From Moraxella equi (GTDB lineage Bacteria > Pseudomonadota > Gammaproteobacteria > Pseudomonadales > Moraxellaceae), in assembly GCF_002027555.1 (NCBI RefSeq), contig NZ_MXAP01000084.1, positions 1 to 20,445 on the forward strand: a stretch of 20,445 nt of DNA, read 5' to 3'. The notes below the pieces were generated by a model that had not been told where the DNA came from, did not search any database, and saw only the letters and a program-made list of their open reading frames with translations. The position numbers and the translations under genes are program-made. This document shows, one piece after another, positions 1 to 7,507 of this stretch; position 1 is the stretch's first letter, and each line of letters begins with the position of its first letter.

Positions 1-11
1 GGTTGGATTGT

Positions 12-305
12 ATGTTTAAGACAAAAAAGCATTACCGTCACACCTTACAAACCCAAGCAGTAGAAAATCCCAGTCAAGCGTCTTATTTTTGGCTGTTTAT
101 GGTTGTGGCGTTGATTTATTTTTTGGGATTTTGGGAATTTTCTGAGACTGCCAACCACAACAGCCGCACTTATTTGGCACGACATGGCAATGAATTTGGT
201 AATTTCATCTTTAAAATCATGACATTATTGTTTGTGATAGAAGGCTTGGCATTATTTATCGTCAATCGGCATTTTGCCAAATTCTTTGATGACATCACGC
301 TCTAA
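12..305 (+). CDS. Small two-helix membrane protein, possibly 5'-truncated
   Basis: I do not recognise the family. About 97 residues if read from the ATG at 12; an in-frame TTG at 3 would add three, and the frame may continue beyond the window edge. A basic, polar N-terminus is followed by two hydrophobic segments at roughly residues 25-43 and 67-86, with a polar loop containing SRTYLARHGNEFGN between them. This suggests a small inner-membrane protein with both ends on the same side. Its TAA stop shares the bases CTAA (302-305) with the TAG stop of the convergent gene. No terminator lies between the two genes. Real gene likely; function and true start unknown. Confidence 0.55.
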   Translation: MFKTKKHYRHTLQTQAVENPSQASYFWLFMVVALIYFLGFWEFSETANHNSRTYLARHGNEFGNFIFKIMTLLFVIEGLALFIVNRHFAKFFDDITL

Positions 306-922
306 TGACACCACTCATACACTCTGCCTAACCGCTCAATCGTCTGACCGACCCACTCTGCAAGCTCATCATCGCTAAAATCATCCAGCTTGTCTTTGTC
401 TATAAATTTGCCCAAGCGATAAAATTCGCCTGCATTTAGCTCCACTTTTTCATCATCAAATTCATGAGCTTGTTTAAAATCGCCATATTCACTAACACGG
501 CTATGCCAAAAATAAAAGTTATCAAACTCCGCCCAATCAATCTCATTTATCCAGTTATTAAACTGCTCCAATGTGCTGTTTGAACTGTTTGCCTTATAAG
601 AATGCCAAGTTAAACAAATAACCAACCTTTGCCGATTTAAAATAAGGGCAATAATCGGAGCATTACCAAGATAGCTATCATATTTATAATAAGCAAAAAA
701 GTGCCGTCTAATTTCCCAGCCATTGCACCAATTCTCAATGTGTGGTTTGGCAAAGTTCATTGGTAAATTTTGATAAACTTTTAAATTAAAGGCTTTAAAA
801 ACTTGCCAAGTGGTTTTATGATTGTGTTTAATATTTTCTAAGTCATCTGGGCAATATAGTTTTAAGTCTTTAATTTGAGCATAAGGTTTATTTAAAATAT
901 CGGCGTGGGTGGATTTTAGCAT
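302..922 (-). CDS. Hypothetical soluble protein, 206 aa
   Basis: A 206-residue protein with no signal peptide or membrane segment, rich in Trp, Tyr, Asp and Glu. It opens with a segment containing YCPDDLENIKHNHKTTW and ends in an acidic helical tail. I have an unverified impression that it resembles a Pasteurellaceae hypothetical family (HI_0552-like); no function follows from that. It is the last gene of the minus-strand run that starts at 3404, nine bases after the 110-residue protein. Its 3' end overlaps the convergent small membrane gene by four bases. Base composition is AT-rich like the rest of this run. Coding status is good; function is unknown. Confidence 0.7.
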   Translation of the reverse strand: MLKSTHADILNKPYAQIKDLKLYCPDDLENIKHNHKTTWQVFKAFNLKVYQNLPMNFAKPHIENWCNGWEIRRHFFAYYKYDSYLGNAPIIALILNRQRLVICLTWHSYKANSSNSTLEQFNNWINEIDWAEFDNFYFWHSRVSEYGDFKQAHEFDDEKVELNAGEFYRLGKFIDKDKLDDFSDDELAEWVGQTIERLGRVYEWCH

Positions 923-931
923 AATAAATAA

Positions 932-1264
932 TTAAGGTTGTTTATCAAGTTTAAACACATAAGCATAGCCATACCATTTTTCATTGGTATTATAGGTAAC
1001 ACAAACTTTATCGCCAATGGCTAAATTATCATAAATATTTAATTTAAAATTACTTGCATTATTTTCTAAATTAAAAGTATTATGACCCCAAGATGGTTTG
1101 TTAATTTGACTGACAATCCCACAAATTTTACTTCGGTTTTTGGCAACAAAATATTGAGCTAAATAATACGATAATCTTGGTGTTAAAAGTATTGTTACGA
1201 CGATAATAATGGCAAATAAAATATTAAATTGTTCGTCTTGTAATTTTTTATTTTTTTTTGACAT
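932..1264 (-). CDS. Small membrane-anchored hypothetical protein, 110 aa
   Basis: A lysine-rich N-terminus (about residues 1-10) precedes one strong hydrophobic helix at about 13-35. A soluble part of about 70 residues follows, with alternating polar and hydrophobic residues and a segment reading AIGDKVCVTYNTNEKWYGYAYVF, which suggests a small beta-barrel-like domain. Probable topology is a single anchor with the C-terminal domain outside the cytoplasm. Its start overlaps the stop of the upstream 52-residue gene by 17 bases, so the two are probably co-translated. The start codon lies next to a nine-A tract on the coding strand, a possible slippage site. Family not recognised. Confidence 0.6.
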   Translation of the reverse strand: MSKKNKKLQDEQFNILFAIIIVVTILLTPRLSYYLAQYFVAKNRSKICGIVSQINKPSWGHNTFNLENNASNFKLNIYDNLAIGDKVCVTYNTNEKWYGYAYVFKLDKQP

Positions 1265-1406
1265 AGTTTTCCAAAATATTCATAAAAAGCAAACAAATCC
1301 CAAGCACTAAAAGAGCAATCCAACCCTTATAGGTATCATAATGCAACAACAATGATAGTGGCAATAAAATCGCCCAAATGACATAAGTGCTTTTATCTAT
1401 TTTCAT
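1248..1406 (-). CDS. 52-residue membrane miniprotein overlapping rarA
   Basis: This frame runs from the ATG at 1406 to the TAA at 1248-1250 and encodes [15 protein letters not shown]... ending NYVKKK. It has two hydrophobic stretches (about residues 8-22 and 28-42) separated by a short polar turn (HYDTYKGW), and a basic end. It overlaps the 3' end of rarA by 14 bases and the start of the 110-residue gene by 17 bases, and so fills what would otherwise be a gap in a tightly overlapping run. A purine-rich GGGAAG lies a few bases before the ATG. The hydrophobic pattern, the position and the overlaps at both ends support a real gene; translation is not proven. Confidence 0.5.
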   Translation of the reverse strand: MKIDKSTYVIWAILLPLSLLLHYDTYKGWIALLVLGICLLFMNILENYVKKK

Positions 1407-2679
1407 TCACACTTCCCTTTAACCAATTTAAAAAATTAAAACTACTTTGCTCTTTTTGATTATCGCCAAACTCATAAAACTGCATTCCTATTAAATTATC
1501 AGGCAAATAATTTTGGGGATAATAATGATTGGGATAATCGTGCGGATAAATATAATCCACACCATAGCCTTGCGATTTCATCAAAGTGGTTACACCATTT
1601 CGCAAATGCAATGGCACAGGCGAATTGTCCGTTTTGGCAAATTCTATGGCTTTGTTAATTGCTTTATAACTTTCATTGGATTTTGGCGATGTCGCCAAAT
1701 AAATCGCCACTTGCCCCAGAATAATTCTTGCTTCGGGCATTCCGATTTCTTTGACACTTCGTAAAGCGGTATCGGCAAGTAATAGGGCATTGGGATTGGC
1801 AAGCCCAATGTCTTCGCTCGCTAATATGACCAAACGCCTTGCAATAAAAGCAGGGTCTTCGCCTGCGACAAGCATTCTGGCAAGCCAATAAATAGACGCG
1901 TCAGGGTCAGAACCACGCACCGATTTAATAAAGGCGGAAATGATGTCATAATGCATATCGCCGTCTTTGTCATAGCGGACGAGCGTTTGTCCTGCGACTT
2001 TACTGATACTGTCAAAATCAATAATAATTGGCTCGCCTTGATAAGCATAAATCGCAAGCTCTAATAGATTTAATGCACGTCTTGCGTCCCCTTGTGCTAA
2101 CCCATAAATGGGCGAAATGTCATTTAAGACAATCGGTAGTTTTTTTAATTGTTCGTCAATGGTAATCGCCCGTTTGATAATTTGAAAAATCTCATTATCA
2201 GATAAAGGTTCTAATTTATAAACTTGGCAACGGGACAATAAAGCATTATTGACACTAAATGATGGATTTTCGGTGGTCGCCCCAATTAGGGTAATTTGCC
2301 CACTTTCTACTGCTCCCAATAATGCGTCCTGCTGGGCTTTATTAAAACGATGAATTTCATCAACAAATACCACAGGGGGCGTGGCAAATAAACCGTCACT
2401 TGGCGTAAGTATTTTTCTTAATTCTTTGACACCGCTATTGATGGCGGATAAGGGGCGAAATTCTCGCCCCACGCTATTGGCTAATAAACTTGCCAGTGTT
2501 GTTTTGCCAATGCCTGCATTGCCGTGCAAAATCATAGACGGCAAATAACCTTCGGCTACCATTTTGGAAATAGGGGCGTTCTCTCCCAATAAATGAGACT
2601 GTCCGATGATGTCGTCAAGGGCTTTTGGGCGAATGCGTTCGGCTAGGGGGATTGAAGTTGCCATTTTGGGGTTTTGCAC
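1393..2679 (-). CDS. rarA: Replication-associated recombination protein A (RarA/MgsA AAA+ ATPase)
   Basis: A clamp-loader-like AAA+ ATPase that acts at stalled or damaged replication forks; the family works with SSB and recombination proteins. The order of parts is typical: N-terminal [17 protein letters not shown], Walker A GNAGIGKT (fits GxxGxGKT, though most relatives read GPPGTGKT), Walker [13 protein letters not shown], sensor 1 GATTENPSF, arginine finger in LLSRC, then the tetramerisation region with [18 protein letters not shown] and a C-terminal helical part. At 428 residues it has the usual family length. The frame can start at a GTG at 2679 or an ATG at 2664; the ATG, giving [13 protein letters not shown], also suits the family. 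Either start lies inside the upstream zinc-ribbon gene, so translation is probably coupled. Very confident in the family. Confidence 0.95.
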   Translation of the reverse strand: MQNPKMATSIPLAERIRPKALDDIIGQSHLLGENAPISKMVAEGYLPSMILHGNAGIGKTTLASLLANSVGREFRPLSAINSGVKELRKILTPSDGLFATPPVVFVDEIHRFNKAQQDALLGAVESGQITLIGATTENPSFSVNNALLSRCQVYKLEPLSDNEIFQIIKRAITIDEQLKKLPIVLNDISPIYGLAQGDARRALNLLELAIYAYQGEPIIIDFDSISKVAGQTLVRYDKDGDMHYDIISAFIKSVRGSDPDASIYWLARMLVAGEDPAFIARRLVILASEDIGLANPNALLLADTALRSVKEIGMPEARIILGQVAIYLATSPKSNESYKAINKAIEFAKTDNSPVPLHLRNGVTTLMKSQGYGVDYIYPHDYPNHYYPQNYLPDNLIGMQFYEFGDNQKEQSSFNFLNWLKGSVNENR

Positions 2680-3404
2680 CAGTAATATTGAGAAATTAAA
2701 TTAACCAAAAATAATAAGGGAATAAATAATAATATCAAATAAAAACTGTCAAAATGTCTTATTACAACAAACATCAAAATATAGGTAATAACAAGATTAT
2801 AGGTATTGACATTGTTTAATTTTGGATTTATCATAAATTGATGATGACAATTTTGGCAATAAAATTTATCAATTTTTTGATGAAGTCTTTGCGAATGGCA
2901 ATGTTGACAACAAGGGGCAAATGTATTAAATTTTACCTTTAAATCTTCCAAAGCAACCGAGATATAAAAATCATTTTTAACCAAATCGTAAGTATCTACA
3001 CCTTTTAAAATAGGCTTACTTTTTAATTTATAATAATGATAATTTTGTAAATTTTTTTCAAATTTATAAATGCTAATGACAATTAACATACACAACAATA
3101 CAGAAAAAGTTATCCAAAGTTCGGCACTAAAATGAATGTTATCAAAATTGGCAATCAATTCAATAAGCCCAACAAACAATCCCATAATAATAATACTAAA
3201 AACTGCATACAGTTTCCATTGATTTTTGATAAAGCGTTGTGAAAATTGCCAAAAAGTCATCTTTTCTAATTCTGGCAAAAAGGGATTAACCAACAAACTT
3301 GTTTGGCAATGTGGGCAAAAAATAATCCCTTGATGATAAATCACATCATCAAGCACTTTATGACAGCTTGGGTGTGGGCAAATGGTTGGGGTATTTTTTA
3401 ACAT
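2643..3404 (-). CDS. Double zinc-ribbon, four-helix membrane protein
   Basis: 253 residues. A cytoplasmic-type zinc ribbon at the N-terminus has Cys9, Cys14, Cys30 and Cys33 (CPHPSC...CPHC). Two transmembrane helices follow at about 64-85 and 95-115. A second ribbon at about 165-190 (CCQHCHS...CQNCHHQF) precedes two C-terminal helices at about 203-240. It therefore looks like a duplicated unit of ribbon plus helical hairpin. It is first in the run that includes rarA and overlaps rarA by 22-37 bases. Family and function are not recognised; possible roles include a membrane scaffold or sensor. The start is the ATG at 3404, followed by MLKNTPTICPHPSC. Confidence 0.75.
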   Translation of the reverse strand: MLKNTPTICPHPSCHKVLDDVIYHQGIIFCPHCQTSLLVNPFLPELEKMTFWQFSQRFIKNQWKLYAVFSIIIMGLFVGLIELIANFDNIHFSAELWITFSVLLCMLIVISIYKFEKNLQNYHYYKLKSKPILKGVDTYDLVKNDFYISVALEDLKVKFNTFAPCCQHCHSQRLHQKIDKFYCQNCHHQFMINPKLNNVNTYNLVITYILMFVVIRHFDSFYLILLFIPLLFLVNLISQYYWCKTPKWQLQSP

Positions 3405-3450
3405 CTATCAAGTTTCTAATTTTAAATGGTTGGTATAAAGAAATAAACTT

Positions 3451-3459
3451 TGCTAAAAT
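3451..3459 (+). promoter_or_regulatory. Candidate extended -10 promoter for the zincin gene
   Basis: TGC followed by TAAAAT (3454-3459) forms an extended -10 element about 25 bases before the ATG at 3485. A weak -35 candidate, TTGGTA, is at 3430-3435 with an 18-base spacer. This placement supports starting the zincin gene at 3485 rather than at upstream in-frame codons. Prediction from sequence only. Confidence 0.35.
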
Positions 3460-3464
3460 ACCTC

Positions 3465-3470
3465 ATTATA
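3465..3470 (-). promoter_or_regulatory. Candidate -10 box for the zinc-ribbon/rarA run
   Basis: A perfect TATAAT on the minus strand lies about 60 bases upstream of the ATG at 3404. I see no good -35 at the usual spacing. It overlaps the plus-strand promoter region of the divergent zincin gene. Confidence 0.3.
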
Positions 3471-3484
3471 CACTTTTTTTAAAA

Positions 3485-3940
3485 ATGATGAAATTAAAAA
3501 CCTGCCCAATCCGCCCACTTACAGACGGCGAACGCCAAATGGCTCGTTCGGTGTTTGGCGACTCGCTTGCCCTTGATGACATTCGCCTGACGACAGCTTG
3601 GTGGGTGCTAAGGAGCTATGCGGTGTCGCCCAATGGTTGGGTGTATTTTCATCAGGACGATTTTTGTGATGATTTTAGCAATCAGCCTTTGCACCTGCGG
3701 GCGTGGCTTGTGCACGAGCTGACCCACGTTTGGCAAATTCAGCAAGGAATGGCGGTGGTAAGACGAGCGATATTTAACCGAAAATACCGTTATAAATTTA
3801 AAAAAGGCAAATCATTTTTTAAATACGGCATAGAACAACAAGCCAAAATGGTGGAAGATTTTTATATTCAAAGGGAGTTGGGTAAAGATTGTACGGCGTG
3901 GCGTGAATGTGTGCCGTTTTTACAAACTTCACACGCCTAA
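3485..3940 (+). CDS. HExxH zincin-like protein (DUF4157/'vgr-related' type)
   Basis: 151 residues from the ATG at 3485 (a second ATG follows at once). A longer in-frame extension back to 3368 runs into the divergent zinc-ribbon gene and upstream of the likely promoter, so I reject it. The protein has no signal peptide. It opens with RPLTDGERQMARSVFGDSL, has FHQDDFCDDFS in the middle, and carries the zinc-binding motif HELTHVWQ at residues 77-84; EQQAKMVEDFY further on could provide the third ligand. The layout recalls small proteins annotated 'vgr-related' and the DUF4157 metallopeptidase-like domain of contractile-injection-system loci; no such locus is present here. The natural substrate is unknown. 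Its stop overlaps the convergent dgt stop by four bases (CTAA). Confidence 0.7.
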   Translation: MMKLKTCPIRPLTDGERQMARSVFGDSLALDDIRLTTAWWVLRSYAVSPNGWVYFHQDDFCDDFSNQPLHLRAWLVHELTHVWQIQQGMAVVRRAIFNRKYRYKFKKGKSFFKYGIEQQAKMVEDFYIQRELGKDCTAWRECVPFLQTSHA

Positions 3941-5285
3941 CCATCAATCCCCACCCCAGACAATTCCCGAGCCAGTCGCCCTGCGGAGTTGTCGGTTAAT
4001 CCACCCACAAAATCAAGGGCGGTCAGATAGCCTTGATATAAGGATTGATTGTCCTTAATTTGGTATTCATTGCCCAAAAGTTCTAGTATCAGCGTATGCT
4101 TAACGCCCAAGTCTTGCCCTGTGAGTTTGGCGTGAATGGCTGGCACAACCAAATCCAAAATCGCCCCAAGACAGCCAAAACTTGCCACTTCAATGGCAAG
4201 TTTGCTTGGGTGTTTGTAGATTTTTTGGCGAGCCAGTTCTTTGGCGTTTTGTAAGCAGTCCTTGACACGATTGTCGCACACGCCAAGCAAATCCTTATGG
4301 GCAAATTCCCCTGCCAAAAGCTCATCGTGATACGCCAAAAACCGCTCTTTGACTTCATCAATAGCAAGCCCAATCGCCTTGCCACGCATTGCACCGATAC
4401 GCTGGGCTAGGTTTGGGATTTTTTGGTATTTGTAAAAATCGTCTTGCAATAAAATACTTAAAATCTCGCCAAATTTATCAGCGTCAATGAGTTCAAGCTC
4501 CACCGCATCTTCTAAGTCCAAAATCGCATAACAAATGTCGTCCGCCGACTCCATCAAATACGACAAAGGGTGTCTTGCCCATTTGTCATCACCAAGTTGT
4601 TTTAATCCTAACCGCTCGGTAACGGCACGGATTAGGGGCATTTCCGACCCGTAAATGTTAAATTTGACTTGGGACTCTTTATATCAAAACTTCCCCACGG
4701 ATATTTAAGCAAAGTCCCAAGACTGGCACAGGTCAATCGCATTCCGCCTGCGTTTTGGTACATTTCAAGATTGGCGACAATTCTTAGGCTGTGGGCGTTG
4801 CCTTCATAAGTGGTCAAGTCCGCCCGTTCTTTGTCGCTAAGTCCTTGTAAATAATGAGAATTTTTAAAAAACCACTCTCGCAAGGCATCTTCGCCTGTAT
4901 GCCCAAACGGCGGATTGCCCAAATCGTGCGCCAAGCACGCCACCTGCACCAGCGTGCCGATGTCTTGTAGGCTGATGTTGCCTGGCAACAACCCTTTTTC
5001 TGCTAGGCTGACGCCCACGCTGTTGCCCAAACTTCGCCCAACGCTTGCCACTTCTACGCTGTGGGTTAGGCGGTTGTGGGTGTGGTCGGACTTGGCAAGG
5101 GGGTGGACTTGGGTTTTTCGCCCCAATTTGCGAAAGGACGATGAAAACACCACACGGTCATAATCAGTATGAAATTGGCTACGAATGGGCGAATGCTCGC
5201 CACGCATTTCACAAATTTCGCCATTTTCAATCCATAGACGGTCAGCACAGAGTAAAGATTGCCATTTTTGGTTGGGGGTTATCAT
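3937..5285 (-). pseudogene. dgt: dGTP triphosphohydrolase (dgt), interrupted by a -1-type frameshift
   Basis: HD-domain enzyme that hydrolyses dGTP (or dNTPs) to the nucleoside and triphosphate. From the ATG at 5285, which has AAGGA about 10 bases upstream, the first frame contains NRLTHSVEV (H75), the HD pair in CLAHDLGNPPFGHTGE (H120, D121) and LGTLLKYPWGSFD, then stops at 4632. The second frame carries KFNIYGSEMPLIRAV, then SADDICYAILDLED with the third metal ligand, and the C-terminal part to 3937. One extra base near 4660-4680 would give a normal protein of about 449 residues; for example, an added A in the CCCAAG run gives DIKSPKVKFNIYGSE. A slippery heptamer A AAT TTA lies at 4659-4665 in the first frame. 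However, the family's KF residues are encoded in the second frame at that same spot, which favours a lost base over programmed shifting. Confidence 0.85.
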
Positions 5286-5486
5286 TGTCCCATTTTCCTT
5301 AATTGGGTTGGTGTATTTTACGATATTCCATTGCCGTTTGGCTAATTTGTTCAATGGATAAATCATTCATTAAATTTTTTGCCAAATGGTATCATTCAAA
5401 CCAACAAAATTCATATTACCCATTATTTTTGGGTTATTATTTTTTACATAATAAAAATATGTCTTTTGTTGTAAATTTCATTTAAA

Positions 5487-6098
5487 TCATTCCTTCACCG
5501 CAAGCGTAACCGTATACGTTTTGCCTTGTTTGATTTTATCAGCATTGCCAAAGACTTCATTAAATGAGCGTTTCATAAAATCCCGAAGTCCGTTAATGGT
5601 AACGACATAAAACCGTCCGCCCACTTCCATGCGTTCATAAGCGTCTAGCAGGTACAGATAATGTTGTTCTTTACTTGCCTTGGCAGGTAGGTTGCTCATG
5701 ACAAGGCTAAATTTTTTGTCTTTATCCACATGATAAAAGCCATTGGAGAGCTGAACGTGAGTATTAGTCAAGCCGTTTTTTTGGCAATTTAAGCGGGCAT
5801 ATTCTACTGCCACAAAGTCTTTATCAATCAAAATATGCTGACCGTTTGGGCATTCACGTCCTGCCGTCATGCCAAGCACGCCATAGCCACAGCCTAAGTC
5901 AATGGAATTATCACGAGCCTTAAAATCAATATAATCAAGGAGCATAAGGCTACCGTCATCAAGCTTTTCTGGGCTAAAAATCCCCCAAGTGGTATGAAAG
6001 GTAAAGGGCTTACCAAGCACGTCTTGGGTAAAGGTGATGTCTTGTCGCCATTGTTTGGCTTTTGTTTGGAGTTCGGCTAAGGTGGTTTGGTTTGTCAT
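5487..6098 (-). CDS. Class I SAM-dependent methyltransferase, RsmC-like small domain
   Basis: 203 residues. An N-terminal helical stretch is followed by a Rossmann-type methyltransferase core: motif I SIDLGCGYGVLG (residues 66-76), an acidic residue at the end of the next strand (ILIDKD) and SNLPAK at 135-140 in the place of the NPP(F/Y) motif of N-methyltransferases. It resembles the catalytic half of RsmC-type 16S rRNA guanine-N2 methyltransferases and 'methyltransferase small domain' proteins, but lacks a second domain. The N-L-P variant makes the exact substrate uncertain. It is divergently transcribed from avtA with 119 bases between them. Its stop is followed by an AT-rich stretch with only weak hairpins. 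Confidence 0.75.
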   Translation of the reverse strand: MTNQTTLAELQTKAKQWRQDITFTQDVLGKPFTFHTTWGIFSPEKLDDGSLMLLDYIDFKARDNSIDLGCGYGVLGMTAGRECPNGQHILIDKDFVAVEYARLNCQKNGLTNTHVQLSNGFYHVDKDKKFSLVMSNLPAKASKEQHYLYLLDAYERMEVGGRFYVVTINGLRDFMKRSFNEVFGNADKIKQGKTYTVTLAVKE

Positions 6099-6123
6099 GG
6101 GTTTTCTCTAAAATCAAAAGTTT

Positions 6124-6129
6124 ATTATA
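6124..6129 (-). promoter_or_regulatory. Candidate -10 box for the methyltransferase gene
   Basis: TATAAT on the minus strand, about 25 bases before the ATG at 6098. No convincing -35 is seen. It shares the 119-base divergent region with the avtA promoter. Confidence 0.35.
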
Positions 6130-6164
6130 CCCCAATCCCCCCACGCATACCATAGCGATATGAG

Positions 6165-6193
6165 CAGACAGCTTTTGCCAAAAATGTTACAAT
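6165..6193 (+). promoter_or_regulatory. Candidate avtA promoter
   Basis: CAGACA at 6165-6170 (four of six matches to TTGACA), a 17-base spacer, and TACAAT at 6188-6193 preceded by TGT, which makes an extended -10. The ATG of avtA is 25 bases beyond the -10. Prediction from sequence only. Confidence 0.45.
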
Positions 6194-6217
6194 GGTATTT
6201 TTATTTGGATAATTGGC

Positions 6218-7507
6218 ATGAACATTTCAAAATTTGGCAAAAAATTCACCCAAAACAGTGGCATATTACAACTTATGGACGATTTGGGGAACGCCCTAAA
6301 CAGCGACAAACCTGTCAATATGTTAGGCGGTGGCAACCCTGCCAATATCGCTTCGGTCAATGACGTGTACCTACAAATGCTCAAAGACAGCATACAAGGC
6401 GATGGGGCGGACAGTGTTGCCTTAGAATGTGCCAGCAATTATTCCAATCCGCAGGGCGATGGCAAATTTATCACGGCGTTGGTGGACTTTTTTAATCGCC
6501 ATTATGATTGGGGCATTACCAAGGACAACATTGCCCTAACCAACGGTTCGCAAAACGCCTTTTTCTATTTGTTTAATCTGTTCGGTGGGGCGTTTGATGA
6601 TGGCGATAAGTCCATTTTGTTGCCACTTGCCCCTGAATATATCGGCTATGCGGACGCTCATATTGATGGCAAGCATTTTATTGGCATAAAGCCCAAGATT
6701 GAGCTGTGCGATTATGACAATCAAGATGGCTTTTTTAAATATAAAGTGGATTTTGACGCCCTAGAAAATTTGGACGCATTAAAAAATAAGCAAATTGGGG
6801 CAATTTGCTGTTCTCGCCCGACCAATCCCACAGGCAATGTTTTAACCGATGATGAAATGGCACGACTTGATAACATCGCCCAAACACACAACATTCCCTT
6901 GATTATTGATAATGCCTACGGAATGCCGTTTCCTAACATTATCCACACCAAGGCGAATTTGGTGTGGCATGACAATATCATTTTGTGTTTTAGTTTATCA
7001 AAAGTGGGGCTGGCTGGCGTGCGGACAGGCATTGTCATTGCCAAACCCGAGATTATCAAGGCAATCAGTAGCCTAAATGCCATTGTCAATCTTGCTCCGT
7101 GTCGCTTTGGGGCGAGCATTGTTACGCCACTTATCAACAATGACAAAATCAATGATTTATCATTACAAGAGATTCGCCCGTTTTATTTAAAGCAAGCCCA
7201 TACCGCCATTGACTTATTAAAACAAGAATTTAAAGATTTCCCCCAAGTCAAAATCCATAAGCCAGAAGGGGCGATATTTTTGTGGATTTGGTTTGAAAAT
7301 TTACCGATTAGCACGCAAATTTTATATGAAATGCTAAAAGAAAAGGGCACGCTGATTATTCCCAGTGAGCATTTTTTTGTGGGAATTGATACATCTGATT
7401 ATCGTCATGCTCATGAATGTATTCGCATGAGTATCGCCCAACCTGATGATGTTTTGGAGAAGGGGATAGAGGCGATTGGGGAGGTGGTTCGGGGGGTTTA
7501 TCTATGA
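6218..7507 (+). CDS. avtA: Valine-pyruvate aminotransferase AvtA
   Basis: PLP-dependent fold-type I aminotransferase that exchanges amino groups between valine (or 2-ketoisovalerate) and alanine/pyruvate. At 429 residues it has the usual AvtA length. Characteristic segments are GGGNPA near residue 37, SRPTNPTGNVLTDDEM (199-214), IIDNAYGMPFPNI (229-241) with the PLP-contacting Asp and Tyr, and FSLSKVGLAGVRTG (258-271) with the Schiff-base Lys262. HKPEGAIFLWIWFENLPI follows and is very close to the enterobacterial AvtA block. The start is the ATG at 6218, just after a candidate extended -10 promoter. Its TGA stop overlaps the ATG of the FRG gene (ATGA), so the downstream gene is likely co-transcribed. 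Confidence 0.93.
   Translation: MNISKFGKKFTQNSGILQLMDDLGNALNSDKPVNMLGGGNPANIASVNDVYLQMLKDSIQGDGADSVALECASNYSNPQGDGKFITALVDFFNRHYDWGITKDNIALTNGSQNAFFYLFNLFGGAFDDGDKSILLPLAPEYIGYADAHIDGKHFIGIKPKIELCDYDNQDGFFKYKVDFDALENLDALKNKQIGAICCSRPTNPTGNVLTDDEMARLDNIAQTHNIPLIIDNAYGMPFPNIIHTKANLVWHDNIILCFSLSKVGLAGVRTGIVIAKPEIIKAISSLNAIVNLAPCRFGASIVTPLINNDKINDLSLQEIRPFYLKQAHTAIDLLKQEFKDFPQVKIHKPEGAIFLWIWFENLPISTQILYEMLKEKGTLIIPSEHFFVGIDTSDYRHAHECIRMSIAQPDDVLEKGIEAIGEVVRGVYL

Noticed and set aside
3368..3484. Longer N-terminus for the zincin protein
   Set aside because: It overlaps the divergent zinc-ribbon gene start, precedes a good extended -10 box, and the residues are unlike the rest of the protein.
5303..5485. 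Possible 60-residue plus-strand gene upstream of dgt
   Set aside because: No Shine-Dalgarno, no recognisable content, overlaps the dgt leader and AT-rich intergenic DNA; probably chance.
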